Part shown: positions 1 through 9,468 of the stretch, one piece after another
Position numbering within the stretch: position 1 is the first letter of the stretch
Layout: each line of letters begins with the position of its first letter
Origin: Bovifimicola sp050309585
GTDB lineage: Bacteria; Bacillota; Clostridia; Lachnospirales; Lachnospiraceae
DNA: 64,000 nt
Reading direction: 5' to 3'
NCBI GenBank assembly: GCA_050309585.1
Contig: JBNRML010000147.1
Coordinates: 1 to 64,000 of the forward strand
Program-made: the position numbers and the translations under genes
Notes under the pieces: generated by a model
Told to the model about the DNA's origin: nothing
Databases searched by the model: none
Seen by the model: only the letters and a program-made list of their open reading frames with translations

Positions 1-631
1 CTGTAGAACCATTTACCTTAAGGTTTGCACTTAATGACTGCGGATTAGATACTACTACAGTTACTGAATTTGTTGCTACCACTGTTCCTGTGCTGTCCTT
101 TACATTTACTGTAAAGATTTTTGTTCCTGCACTCGTAAGCGGACCTGTATAACTTGTGGCTGAGCTGTAGTTTTTAAGCACCATATTTGAACCTGTGGCT
201 GATGTCTTCATTAAATACTGGTATGTATAGCTTCCTGAGCCGCCTGTTGCTGTTGGTACTAATGTCACCGAACCTCCCTTTGTAAGATTAATTGTTCCTG
301 TAGAACCATTCACCTTAAGGGTTGCACTTAATGACTGCGTTCCTGAGCTTACTACCACTGTTACTGAATTTGTAGCCACAACTTTTCCTGTGCTGTCTTT
401 TACATTTACTGCAAATACCTTTGTTCCCACACTTGTAAGCGGACCTGTATAACTGGTTGCAGTGCTGTAATCCTTAAGAACCACGCTTGATGTTCCAATC
501 TTCATTACATACTGGTATGTATAGCTTCCTGAACCACCTGTCGCAATAGGTACTAAGTTCACACTTCCACCCTTTGTAAGACTAAGTGTTCCTGTTGAAC
601 CATTCACCTTAAGGGTTGCACTTAATTCCGT
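1..631 (-). repeat. C-terminal Ig-like repeat array of amylase A
   Basis: There are two complete units and the start of a third, about 297 bp (99 codons) each. Units open with LSATLKVNGSTG and continue with SYTYQY, SATSYTGPLTS and TNSVTVVV-type segments. The DNA is nearly identical from unit to unit and to the array of amylase B, so the array probably evolves by recombination. The function is unknown; attachment to the cell surface or spacing of modules is an inference. Confidence 0.85.
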
Positions 632-3600
632 TCCCGGATCATCTACAGGCTCATCTATGTTACCATTTGTGAGCGAAACAGTCGCTGACTGCGATTTCAA
701 TCCACTTCTTGTACAAGCAGTGATAATTGTGCTTGAAGATGTCAAATTACTTGCCGCCGTTACTGTCCAGATTCCAGTCACCTCATCAGCCTGTGCTGTA
801 TATGACTTTCCGCCAATAACTGCTGTTACTGTGGCTTCACACGGAGCAACACCTGTTACAGTTTTGCTTCCTGTACTAGCTTTTGTTACCTTTGGAGCAA
901 CCAGTACTAATGCCTCTTTTGCTGCAATAATGTTATTGTACATTGTTGTAACTGCATCTGCATCAGCTCCTTCCTCACCAAGAGCCACTAACCTGTCTGC
1001 GTCAGCCACAAATGCATATAACGCATTCCAACTAGCTGTTGTATAATCAGAAGGAATCATATTCTTGATTGCTCTGGCTTCCTTCTTCATTAATTCAAAT
1101 TTTGATTCAGCTTTTTCTGTTTTCACCACATCATACTGAGAATAGTCTGCACTATTTAGTGTAATGATGGCTTCTCCTGTAATACCGGTAATATTGCCTG
1201 ACTGACTTTGGTTACTTCCACCACTCACAATACAATTTACCGATGCTGCACCTTCGATGACAAATATATAGTTACCATTTTCATCCTTTTCAGTAAGCTG
1301 CTTGCCTGGGAATCCACCATTATATGTAGCACTGTCATTCCATACATATAGATATGGTGCTGAAGATGATGAGTACGGTTTTATGCGAATGGTGATAGTA
1401 TTCTTAATAGGATTGTCCACTACTGTTCCACCAGTCTGCTCATAAGAAGCGAAACCACTTACCACCTCAAATGTAGTTTCTCCCTTAAGTCCTTTAATAT
1501 CGTTCGTCTTAGTTTCTGAACCGTTATTAAAGATAACATTGTATGTGCCTGTTGTATCTAAATCACAGTAATAATATCCTTCTGAATCTTTCTGTGTAAG
1601 AAGTGTTCCTGGCCATGCACCAGCCAATTCTGTATTTGAACCCTCCCATGCATAGAGATATGGTGCTGAACCATCGGACATTTTAACTCTAACTTTTCCC
1701 TTTACTAATTCCTCATCTCCACCGCCACCACTAATATCTTCATCAGCATATGCCTTGTAGAAAGTAGCCTTGCTGTTTGTTGTTCCTTTTTCGTTTGTAG
1801 CTTTACATGATACAGTAACCGTATCTCCTTCGTAAGCTGTCTCACCAATTGTGAACTTGTCTCCATTTTTGGCAATGAATTTCTTTCCACCGTCAATTGA
1901 AACGATAGCACTATCTGCACCTTCAATACTAATGGTTACCTGCTGTGTTCCTTTGAACTTAGCTTCTCCTTTTACTGAAACCAAAGGTTTTCCGTCCGGA
2001 TCACCAATTAAGATTGTTCCATTTGCACCTGATGAAAATGTAACTGTTCCATCTGAAGCAACTGTTGCTGATGAACCGTCATAATAGTTGACAACCATGT
2101 CACCTGCATTCCATGCAGTGCTTACATCCAATGTAACCTGTGTGTTAGCTGTCGCCCCGATACATGCTGCCACTCTGTCAGTAACTGTTCCCTTTGAGTA
2201 TGTTCTGACAAAACCAACACCTGAAGTAGCGTTAACTGTTGTATTTGAACCTGCACCAACTGCAATATGGTTATTTCTGAATGTACCAACCTTCTGCCAG
2301 TGTGATAATACATCTTCATCCATTGTATCCCAGTTCATGTCACTACGAAGTGAATGTCCTGCACCACCGTTTCCGTCAAAGTCCATGCCTGACACCAATG
2401 GCCTGTTTGTCTCATCACCATAGTAAATCTGAACTCCACCCGGAAGCAAGAGCAATGCTGAACCTAAGTACTTCTGATCTCCTCTTGCAAGTGTTGAGTC
2501 ATGAGAAGACATATATGAAAGCACATTGAAATTGTCATTAGTATTGATGGCTTTTGCATAATCATTGTATTTACCTGCAACAGTACCTAATGATAATACT
2601 CCGCCACCAGTTGTGTCGAAGTTAATCATTGAATCGAATCCGCCTACTGTATAGTAGTCGTCATAGCTTACTCCGTGATCCCAGCACTCACCTGTCATCC
2701 AGAAGTCAAGATCATCTAATGCCTTATCAGGATTAGCTGCCTTCCATTCTCTTAATGCCTCTGTACACATTGTCTTTAAGGTTTTCCATGATGACAAATC
2801 CACATGTTTTGCCGTATCACATCTAAAACCGTCAACACCGTATTCCCTAACCCAGCTTGAAAGCCAGTAAGAAATGCAGTTCGTTACTGTTCTTGAATAT
2901 CCATGACTAGTGAGGTATGTATTGAGTTTATTAACCTCTTCGTCATATCTGCCTTCCTGTTTCCATTTTGTTTCCAATATCTTAGGAATACCTACTGTAC
3001 CAGTTTTTTCTGTATAGAAATCAGGAAGTCCTGCAAGACACTGTGTCAATGGTGAATTTCCACCTGGTGTGTATCCGGCAACACCACATCTTATCCAATC
3101 AGGGCCCCACCATTTTGACCAGTCAGCGGCACTTGTTTCATAGTCAATGTAGCTGTGATAGTCCTTGTTATTGACATTTGCCATAGGATAATAGTAGTCA
3201 TCCCAACCTGTTTTTATAGTACCAAATCCATATTCATTCATATCGTAAAGACTGTTATAACCTGCATGGTTCATAACTACGTCCATAACAACTCTAAGTC
3301 CGTGCTTATGAGCTGTATCTACCAATGTCTTGAATTCTTCTTCAGTACCAAAGTTCGCGTCTGTCTGTGTGTAATCAAGAACATAATATCCATGATATGA
3401 ATAGTGGGCAAAGCTAGGACTTCCATCTCCACCAACAATATAACCATGAATCTGTTCGTAAGCTGCACTTATCCAAAGTGCATTGACACCCAAATCATTA
3501 AAATACCCCTCTTCAATTGCCTGCGTAACACCGGCAAAGTCACCGCCATGGAATGTTCCTCTGTCATCCACCCCTGTGATGACATTTCCATTCTTATCCA

Positions 3601-3856
3601 GACCTCTGTTGTAAGAATGGTCATTAGCGGTATTTCCGTTTTTAAATCTGTCAGTCAACAGAAAATAAATGGTGGCATTGTCCCATGAAAACTTGTCTGC
3701 ATCATTTGTACCTGTAACAGTGGCTGCAAATGCATTTGTGTTTCCACCAAATCCACTTAAATATGGTGAGAAGCCACTCAGGCATCCAGTTGCTGTCATC
3801 ATTGTTGCCATGGTAAATGCCGCTACTTTCGACATAAGTCGTTTTGCTTTTCGCAT
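1..3856 (-). CDS. Secreted alpha-amylase A, MalS-like GH13 (3' end beyond window)
   Basis: Extracellular endo-acting starch hydrolase. The first 1285 codons are visible. A signal peptide (about residues 1-43) is followed by a GH13 barrel resembling the periplasmic E. coli MalS group (YFLLTDRF, FHGGDF, ALWISA). Catalytic residues are the nucleophile D347 in GFRCDTAKH, acid/base E390 in TGECW and D453 in SSHD. Then come two CBM26-like starch-binding modules (YLYAWEG...GAWPG and YLYVWND...GGFPG), a FIVAR-like helical domain and tandem Ig-like repeats cut by the window edge. The start at 3856 is chosen over an in-frame ATG at 3865 because AGGAGG (3868-3873) lies 11 nt upstream of it and only 2 nt from the other. 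It is a paralogue of amylase C and shares repeats with amylase B. Confidence 0.93.
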   Translation of the reverse strand, partial: MRKAKRLMSKVAAFTMATMMTATGCLSGFSPYLSGFGGNTNAFAATVTGTNDADKFSWDNATIYFLLTDRFKNGNTANDHSYNRGLDKNGNVITGVDDRGTFHGGDFAGVTQAIEEGYFNDLGVNALWISAAYEQIHGYIVGGDGSPSFAHYSYHGYYVLDYTQTDANFGTEEEFKTLVDTAHKHGLRVVMDVVMNHAGYNSLYDMNEYGFGTIKTGWDDYYYPMANVNNKDYHSYIDYETSAADWSKWWGPDWIRCGVAGYTPGGNSPLTQCLAGLPDFYTEKTGTVGIPKILETKWKQEGRYDEEVNKLNTYLTSHGYSRTVTNCISYWLSSWVREYGVDGFRCDTAKHVDLSSWKTLKTMCTEALREWKAANPDKALDDLDFWMTGECWDHGVSYDDYYTVGGFDSMINFDTTGGGVLSLGTVAGKYNDYAKAINTNDNFNVLSYMSSHDSTLARGDQKYLGSALLLLPGGVQIYYGDETNRPLVSGMDFDGNGGAGHSLRSDMNWDTMDEDVLSHWQKVGTFRNNHIAVGAGSNTTVNATSGVGFVRTYSKGTVTDRVAACIGATANTQVTLDVSTAWNAGDMVVNYYDGSSATVASDGTVTFSSGANGTILIGDPDGKPLVSVKGEAKFKGTQQVTISIEGADSAIVSIDGGKKFIAKNGDKFTIGETAYEGDTVTVSCKATNEKGTTNSKATFYKAYADEDISGGGGDEELVKGKVRVKMSDGSAPYLYAWEGSNTELAGAWPGTLLTQKDSEGYYYCDLDTTGTYNVIFNNGSETKTNDIKGLKGETTFEVVSGFASYEQTGGTVVDNPIKNTITIRIKPYSSSSAPYLYVWNDSATYNGGFPGKQLTEKDENGNYIFVIEGAASVNCIVSGGSNQSQSGNITGITGEAIITLNSADYSQYDVVKTEKAESKFELMKKEARAIKNMIPSDYTTASWNALYAFVADADRLVALGEEGADADAVTTMYNNIIAAKEALVLVAPKVTKASTGSKTVTGVAPCEATVTAVIGGKSYTAQADEVTGIWTVTAASNLTSSSTIITACTRSGLKSQSATVSLTNGNIDEPVDDPGTELSATLKVNGSTGTLSLTKGGSVNLVPIATGGSGSYTYQYVMKIGTSSVVLKDYSTATSYTGPLTSVGTKVFAVNVKDSTGKVVATNSVTVVVSSGTQSLSATLKVNGSTGTINLTKGGSVTLVPTATGGSGSYTYQYLMKTSATGSNMVLKNYSSATSYTGPLTSAGTKIFTVNVKDSTGTVVATNSVTVVVSNPQSLSANLKVNGST

Positions 3857-3879
3857 AAAAAACATATCCTCCTTCTTTG

Positions 3880-3990
3880 TATTAATAATACACAAAGCAC
3901 AAAAAAAGCAGCTTTTATATTCTTGTGCAAAGTTGTGCACTTTTCTATATAAGTCGCTCCCTACCCAATTATTCTTGTGTATTATTAATA
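3880..3990. promoter_or_regulatory. Control region of amylase A with a 16-bp inverted repeat
   Basis: A perfect 16-bp inverted repeat (TATTAATAATACACAA at 3880-3895 and its complement at 3975-3990) brackets the presumed promoter and leader and ends next to the Shine-Dalgarno. Inside it lies a smaller palindrome-like stretch around 3933-3948 (GTGCAAAGTTGTGCAC). I could not pick a convincing -35/-10 pair. Operator or mRNA stem are both possible. Confidence 0.4.
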
Positions 3991-3994
3991 TGAT

Positions 3995-4031
3995 AATAGC
4001 ATATCTACAGATGTTCTGTAAATATGCTATT
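3995..4031 (-). terminator. Stem-loop after the polysaccharide operon
   Basis: The arms AATAGCATATCTACAG and CTGTAAATATGCTATT pair over 16 positions with one mismatch and a 5-nt loop. The stem lies 33 bp downstream of the SDR stop. The following T tract is weak, so it may act as a 3' processing stem rather than a strong terminator. Confidence 0.45.
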
Positions 4032-4063
4032 GGTAAAATTTTACATAATAATGTTTCCAGTGT

Positions 4064-4918
4064 TTAATTATGATACGTTATCGTTCCACTTCCACCAGTA
4101 ATATAGAAGGTATCCCCCACTATGAGATTTCCCATATCACTCACCATAAATGTGGCAAGATTTGCTATCTCACTCGGCACAGCATACCTTCCCGCCGGCT
4201 GATTGTGGTAATAAATTGTATCTCCCTCTTTTTTTCCAAGCATCTCAGTTGCAACCGGTCCCGGTGCGATGGCGTTGACAACTATTCCATACGGAAGAAG
4301 CTTATCCGCCATTCCAAGTGTAAGTCCTTTTACTGCCCATTTTGACATCTGATATGGCGTCCAGGCCGGTCTCAGTGAGGATGATGAGGACAGATTTAAA
4401 ATATGGCCTTTAATTTTATTCTTAATCATATGCTTGCTAACTGCCTGACTCATAAAAAATGTTCCCTTTGCATTGACATCCATTATTTTGTCATATTCTT
4501 CTTCCGTCATATCTTCAAAGGACTTGTGCGCCACGAGACCTGCTGAATTAACCAGAATATCAATCCTGTTTTCCTCAAATAATGCCGCCGCTTCTTCTAC
4601 CTTTTTAGGCATGGACGGTACATCAAGTACATTTAAAACAATATATTTTGCTCTGCCCTCATTGTTTTCATTCAGCTTTTCACAACATCCCTTTAGTTTC
4701 TTATCACTTGTTCCTGCAATTACCACTTTGCATCCACTTCTGATAAAGGACTCCGCCATGGCAAATCCTATACCCCCGGAACCACCTGTAATCAAGGCCA
4801 CCTTACCCTTCAGCAAATCATTTGTTCCCACAGGCTGAGGAATGGGAATAAGTCTCTTTTCCTTAGTTGCGGCGCAAAAAGATTTTGTAAATCTGATTAT
4901 TTTTGCTGCTAATTTCAT
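4064..4918 (-). CDS. SDR-family oxidoreductase of the polysaccharide operon
   Basis: This is a 284-residue classical short-chain dehydrogenase/reductase. It has the cofactor motif TGGSGGIG (residues 45-51), NSAG (124-127), a serine-rich active-site strand near S178 and the catalytic pair Y189/K193 in YQMSK. A basic, proline-rich leader of about 35 residues precedes the Rossmann fold, which is unusual. The start follows GGAGATAG by about 10 nt. It is the last gene of the operon, 46 bp after the ThDP-enzyme gene, so the two probably act in sequence. I infer reduction of a keto sugar made by the ThDP enzyme; the substrate is unknown. Confidence 0.85.
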   Translation of the reverse strand: MKLAAKIIRFTKSFCAATKEKRLIPIPQPVGTNDLLKGKVALITGGSGGIGFAMAESFIRSGCKVVIAGTSDKKLKGCCEKLNENNEGRAKYIVLNVLDVPSMPKKVEEAAALFEENRIDILVNSAGLVAHKSFEDMTEEEYDKIMDVNAKGTFFMSQAVSKHMIKNKIKGHILNLSSSSSLRPAWTPYQMSKWAVKGLTLGMADKLLPYGIVVNAIAPGPVATEMLGKKEGDTIYYHNQPAGRYAVPSEIANLATFMVSDMGNLIVGDTFYITGGSGTITYHN

Positions 4919-4964
4919 AATTTTCTATCTCCATATATTCTTTTAATGTCTTATTACTATATTA

Positions 4965-6716
4965 TTACTTCTTCATTACTTTTTTTAATTCTCCAAGGGT
5001 TTTCTGACCTAAAATCTTTTTTGCCATTTCCTTTGTCTTACCGCTCATTGAAACCTTGAGATTCTGTAACTTTTCCAACGCGATGGTCTCATTATCACTT
5101 TCTGTAAATACTTCAAAAAATACCGGTTTATCTAACTTTTCCTCTGTTGTGAATCTCTTCATTCCCTCAAGAAATGTATCTTTGCTGTCTGCACTAAAAT
5201 ATTCAAATCCCAAATCCTCTGCATAATGCCTAAGGAGATTTTTTGACTGTTTTCCATAGTGCCCTGCTGCCGCAATAAAAGTATTTGTATCCTCTGCAAT
5301 ACCTGACCTTGTGGCAAGATTCAAATTATTCTTAAACTCTGTTCCAATACCATTGTTAACAACCATTATTCTTATGTTATTACCTAAATGTCTGTTACCA
5401 ATGGAATTCATATCATAGAAAAATGCCAAATCCCCAACAATACCAATGTATGTCTTGTCCTTATTCATTAATGCGGCACCCATAAGTGACGAAATATCAC
5501 CATCAATACCAAATCCTCCGGTATTTGAATATCCTCTGATTGAATCATCTATCTTAAAGAAATTCCATGCTCTGAGTGATGTTAATATTCCAAGATGCAA
5601 CACAGAATTTTTTGGAAGCTTATCGTGCATCTGTGAAGCAGTCCAGTAATTCGAAAATGGCAAATCAGCATTTAATGCTTTTTTGCGAAGTTCTTCATAC
5701 TCCCTGTTCCATTCTTCATATCTAGATGTATTTTTCTTTGCAGAACCTGCCATTTCATTACATTTTTCAAAGAAATCAAGCTCATCCATTTCATATACAT
5801 ATCTTAGCTTTTTAAATGTATCCCTTAGCTCGCCATCGGGATTTACTCTCCACACCTCACTTGGATGATATACATATGAAGCCGATACATCACCGATATG
5901 TATTATTACATCCATATCTCCACAGGCAGGCTTATACTGCTTCTGATATACAATAAGACTATGCCATACTCCGTATTTTCCTTTATAATTACTTCCATTG
6001 TCACATAACACAACTGCATTATATTTTTCGCAGAAAGTTTCCACTGCCCTCGTGAGCTTTTCATCCCATGCAACATGCGAACCAACAAAAATGCCAACTC
6101 TTTTACCTGTAAGACTTGGAAATTCATCTCTCAGATAAAGTCTTTTTATGGATCTTACCTTAGGAAGCTCTTTTACGGAAAAATCCACATTATACGAGGT
6201 GGTGAGATTGATGTGTACCGGTCCGCATCCCCTTCTCCTAAGCTCAAGCATTGCATTGTTAAGCTTTACTACTGCTTCCCACTCCTCTTCCTGATCATGA
6301 ATCATGGGAATATGCACACTTAACTTTGCCACATCCTTTTGAATGACTGTTCTGTCTATTACCTGATTCATATGACTTCCAATTCTTCCTATAGGCTGAG
6401 AGGAAGTGATGGCAAGAACCGGAAGCTTTCTATAGAATGCCTCTGTAAGTCCGGGTAAATAATTTCTGGAGGCAGTTGCCCCCGTACAGCTCAGTACCAC
6501 AGGCTCCTTTGTCTCCGCTGCTATTCCACACGCCATATATGCTGCGGAGCGCTCATCCACGGAAGAATATATTTCAAAAAAATCATCCTGCTGAATACTG
6601 GCTACAAAGCACACATTTGTTGTACCCGGACTGGCTATTACTCTTCGTATATTGTGTTCTTTTAACAACGCAATCAATAACTGCACATTTTTTTCGCTGC
6701 TGTAAAAGGTTTTCAT
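4965..6716 (-). CDS. MenD-like thiamine-diphosphate enzyme of the polysaccharide operon
   Basis: A 583-residue ThDP-dependent enzyme with the Pyr and PP domains of the MenD/acetolactate-synthase superfamily. The cofactor-activating glutamate is E55 in VDERSAAYMACGIA and the metal/diphosphate motif is GIVGDLAFFYDMNSI in the C-terminal third. No other menaquinone genes are present, so a role in menaquinone synthesis is unlikely. Its place inside a glycan operon next to an SDR recalls pairs such as YerE/YerF that add a two-carbon branch to a keto sugar; that role is inferred. The start at 6716 is preferred because GGAGG directly abuts an in-frame ATG at 6725. Confidence 0.8.
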   Translation of the reverse strand: MKTFYSSEKNVQLLIALLKEHNIRRVIASPGTTNVCFVASIQQDDFFEIYSSVDERSAAYMACGIAAETKEPVVLSCTGATASRNYLPGLTEAFYRKLPVLAITSSQPIGRIGSHMNQVIDRTVIQKDVAKLSVHIPMIHDQEEEWEAVVKLNNAMLELRRRGCGPVHINLTTSYNVDFSVKELPKVRSIKRLYLRDEFPSLTGKRVGIFVGSHVAWDEKLTRAVETFCEKYNAVVLCDNGSNYKGKYGVWHSLIVYQKQYKPACGDMDVIIHIGDVSASYVYHPSEVWRVNPDGELRDTFKKLRYVYEMDELDFFEKCNEMAGSAKKNTSRYEEWNREYEELRKKALNADLPFSNYWTASQMHDKLPKNSVLHLGILTSLRAWNFFKIDDSIRGYSNTGGFGIDGDISSLMGAALMNKDKTYIGIVGDLAFFYDMNSIGNRHLGNNIRIMVVNNGIGTEFKNNLNLATRSGIAEDTNTFIAAAGHYGKQSKNLLRHYAEDLGFEYFSADSKDTFLEGMKRFTTEEKLDKPVFFEVFTESDNETIALEKLQNLKVSMSGKTKEMAKKILGQKTLGELKKVMKK

Positions 6717-6735
6717 CCTTGTCATCCTCCAAATC

Positions 6736-8193
6736 TTATTTTTTTGCTTCTTTCTTCAAAGAAACAAGATCTTTAATTGTTACTATTAATTTATTTCTAA
6801 ATATTATCAACGCAATAAACATTACTGCCAAAAGTGAATATCTGATATATATATACTTATAAGTAAACAGCATTCCAAATCCAATTGCCATAAAAATAAA
6901 TGTTATTGTCAATAATACTGATGTCTTATATGGCTGACGATTATCAAGAAACTGTTTGCATATTCTTCTCATAAATATAAAATGCATTATGGCATATAGC
7001 ATATAGCAGAATAACGTTGTGTATCCTGCAGCATAGTATCCGAATATAGGAATAAATATATAATTGAGAACCACATTTAACACTGCTCCCGCCAAGGAAG
7101 CATAAGCAATATTTCTCTTTTTTTCATAAAAAAATTCAAAGGTTGCAAAAAATGTATATGCAAACGTAAAATACACACTCATGGCCACTGGTGGAATAAC
7201 CCATATTGCGTCATAATAAGCTTTTGGTGCAAATATCCAAACGACCTCCGGTGCAAAAACAATCAAAACTATATTCACACCCGCAATAAGCATAAATGTG
7301 GAATAAGCTACCCTTCCTATATCTTCAATCTGTTTTGACTTTATTTTTTTGTATATCCATGGCTCTACTGTTTGGAAAAGAGCCTGGTTAAACATCATCA
7401 TAATCAGTGAAATGGAATATGCAAGGCTGTAAATACCTGCTGTTGCGGCACTATCCATTCGCTTTATCATTATTCTGTCCGCACTGTTTAAAACAGACAT
7501 TGAAAGATAATGTGGAAGTAATGGTACGGCAAATAAAATGACGTATTTCCAATATTTTGCAGAAAAGAACTTTTTACCTCTTATCATCTGGTCAAAAAAA
7601 CATCCGCCGTACATTACAATTTCAACTATTAACAATCCAAGTATTCTTGCAGTCACCTTATCCTCTGAAATGGTGACGAGTATTATTCCAAGAAGCGGCT
7701 TTCCTATGGATACCAATACAGTGATTATTACAAGTTTTTTATACTTAAAATCCAATCTCTGTTCACTTGACCAAAAATTAAATACACTTGTTGCCCAAAT
7801 CATACCCATCATGGCTAACATTTGAACAGTAGTAAGTGAAAATGCCTTGTTAAAGAAATTCTGGAACAGGAGGTAAATAACTGTCCATCCAACAGTTAAT
7901 GTAAGTGTCAAACCCTGAAGTGCGGATGAATATTCTTTTCTCTCTGATTCATGCTTGACCATTCCCTGCATATAAACTCCGCCCCACAAATTAAGTGACA
8001 CTATTATTAACAAAATCTTAAACCATGAATCAAACACACTATATTGTCCATATTCAGTTGTCGTAAGAAGTCTTGTAAAAATCGGGGTAGTAATACACGA
8101 AATTCCACGCTGCAAAAATGCGCAAATCAAAAACCAAAAGGATGCCTTCACCTGAACCGGCATGCTTTTATATTTTTTTATATACTTATTCAC
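6736..8193 (-). CDS. Wzx-like polysaccharide flippase
   Basis: A 485-residue polytopic membrane protein with about 14 predicted transmembrane segments. The N-terminus (ISCITTPIFTRLLTTTEYG) is typical of the oligosaccharide flippase/MOP exporter superfamily. These proteins move undecaprenyl-linked repeat units across the membrane. The GTG start at 8193 follows GGAGA by 7 nt. Together with the polymerase at 9469-10755 it indicates a Wzx/Wzy-type export route. No chain-length regulator is in the cluster. Confidence 0.88.
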   Translation of the reverse strand: MNKYIKKYKSMPVQVKASFWFLICAFLQRGISCITTPIFTRLLTTTEYGQYSVFDSWFKILLIIVSLNLWGGVYMQGMVKHESERKEYSSALQGLTLTLTVGWTVIYLLFQNFFNKAFSLTTVQMLAMMGMIWATSVFNFWSSEQRLDFKYKKLVIITVLVSIGKPLLGIILVTISEDKVTARILGLLIVEIVMYGGCFFDQMIRGKKFFSAKYWKYVILFAVPLLPHYLSMSVLNSADRIMIKRMDSAATAGIYSLAYSISLIMMMFNQALFQTVEPWIYKKIKSKQIEDIGRVAYSTFMLIAGVNIVLIVFAPEVVWIFAPKAYYDAIWVIPPVAMSVYFTFAYTFFATFEFFYEKKRNIAYASLAGAVLNVVLNYIFIPIFGYYAAGYTTLFCYMLYAIMHFIFMRRICKQFLDNRQPYKTSVLLTITFIFMAIGFGMLFTYKYIYIRYSLLAVMFIALIIFRNKLIVTIKDLVSLKKEAKK

Positions 8194-8251
8194 TTTTTTT
8201 CTCCAAACCTGTTATCTAAGATTAATATCGACAAATTCTGACTGTGCCGTT

Positions 8252-9454
8252 CTATTTAAGCTTGCTCAAAAGAATGTCCGTTGTTCTGTGTGCTTTTCTC
8301 TTTAATTCTGGCGATTTTTCCACCAGAATATTTCTATATTCATCATATTCAGAAAGAAGCAAATCAAACTTTTCTTTAAGAATTTCAAAACTTAAATCAT
8401 TTATGTTTATACAATATTTTTCTAATTTTTGTGACTCCATAAATCCCTTCATCTTCTGCTCATATGAAACTGAAATAAATGGAATCTTCATCTTACAAGA
8501 AAAAATATTAGAATGGTATCTCATACCCACAACAGCATATAATTTCGAAATAAGATATTGTTGAAAATAACAGTCATATGTTTCATCTACAACAAATGCG
8601 TTATCAAGAGCAAATGATGCCATATAATCCCTGTCATTAGCCGAACCAAAAAGCTGTGGCACAAACACCACCCCAAATCCCTGCTCTTTCAGATATTTTA
8701 TGAAATTTTCAAAGGATTCCCTTATATTATTCTTAATCTCATCTTTGCCAGAGTATAAGGGATTCCACTGTAAATCCGTTATGGTAATCCCAATGCATTT
8801 ATCATACTTATTTAAAAAGCATTTCAATTCCGTATAATTATCAAGTAACTTTTCATTTTTTTCAATATCAACATCATGTTGAAAAGCAGAATCAAGTGTC
8901 GTGAGTGTCTTTACGTCCGGTACAAAATTCTTTACATGATTTTCTGAAATCTTCTCCCTTAAGATTACAGCACTTGCATTCTTTAATACTCTCTTTCTAA
9001 TAGAATTTCTCACACCAGTAAAAGGACCCATCGAAGGGGCATAAAAGAAATATTTTTTACCAAGCCTTTTCGCCATTAAAAATCTCATAAGATACGGCAA
9101 TTCTGCATTCTTATATATATCACCAATAGAAGGTCCACCTGGTGCATGTACCACCATATCTGCATTTTTCAACGTCTTGACAAATTCCTTTCCTCTGGCA
9201 GAAAATGTTATCCTGCCCTTTGATGCCAGGATTGCCATTACCTCTGGAAAATCCTTCTTTTTCGGAAATCGATTGTGCAAAACATTTATGCCCTGTTCTT
9301 CCAGACCTTCAATTTCATGCAATTCATTTGAATTAATCTGTAATGATAAGTGAATGTCCTCATCGCACTCTAAAAGTTCATCCATCATAGCCCTGACTGC
9401 CGCTTCATCACCCCTGTTATTCCAATGAGCATGTATAATAAATATCTCTTTCAT
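8252..9454 (-). CDS. Polysaccharide pyruvyltransferase family protein
   Basis: A 400-residue protein of the PF04230 (CsaB-like) family. It opens with IIHAHWNNRGDEAAVRAMM, carries APGGPSIGD around residue 107 and ends in the GMRYHSNIF segment that marks the family. Members transfer pyruvate from phosphoenolpyruvate to a sugar as a ketal, giving the polymer negative charge. Here it presumably decorates the repeat unit of the surface polysaccharide. It lies 14 bp downstream of the polymerase gene in one operon. Acceptor sugar unknown. Confidence 0.85.
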   Translation of the reverse strand: MKEIFIIHAHWNNRGDEAAVRAMMDELLECDEDIHLSLQINSNELHEIEGLEEQGINVLHNRFPKKKDFPEVMAILASKGRITFSARGKEFVKTLKNADMVVHAPGGPSIGDIYKNAELPYLMRFLMAKRLGKKYFFYAPSMGPFTGVRNSIRKRVLKNASAVILREKISENHVKNFVPDVKTLTTLDSAFQHDVDIEKNEKLLDNYTELKCFLNKYDKCIGITITDLQWNPLYSGKDEIKNNIRESFENFIKYLKEQGFGVVFVPQLFGSANDRDYMASFALDNAFVVDETYDCYFQQYLISKLYAVVGMRYHSNIFSCKMKIPFISVSYEQKMKGFMESQKLEKYCININDLSFEILKEKFDLLLSEYDEYRNILVEKSPELKRKAHRTTDILLSKLK

Positions 9455-9468
9455 ATAATTAATCCTCT

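Noticed and set aside
1..631. Regular direct repeats that could suggest a CRISPR array or satellite
   Set aside because: The period is ~297 bp, the units are translated in frame as protein domains, and there are no short repeats with unique spacers.
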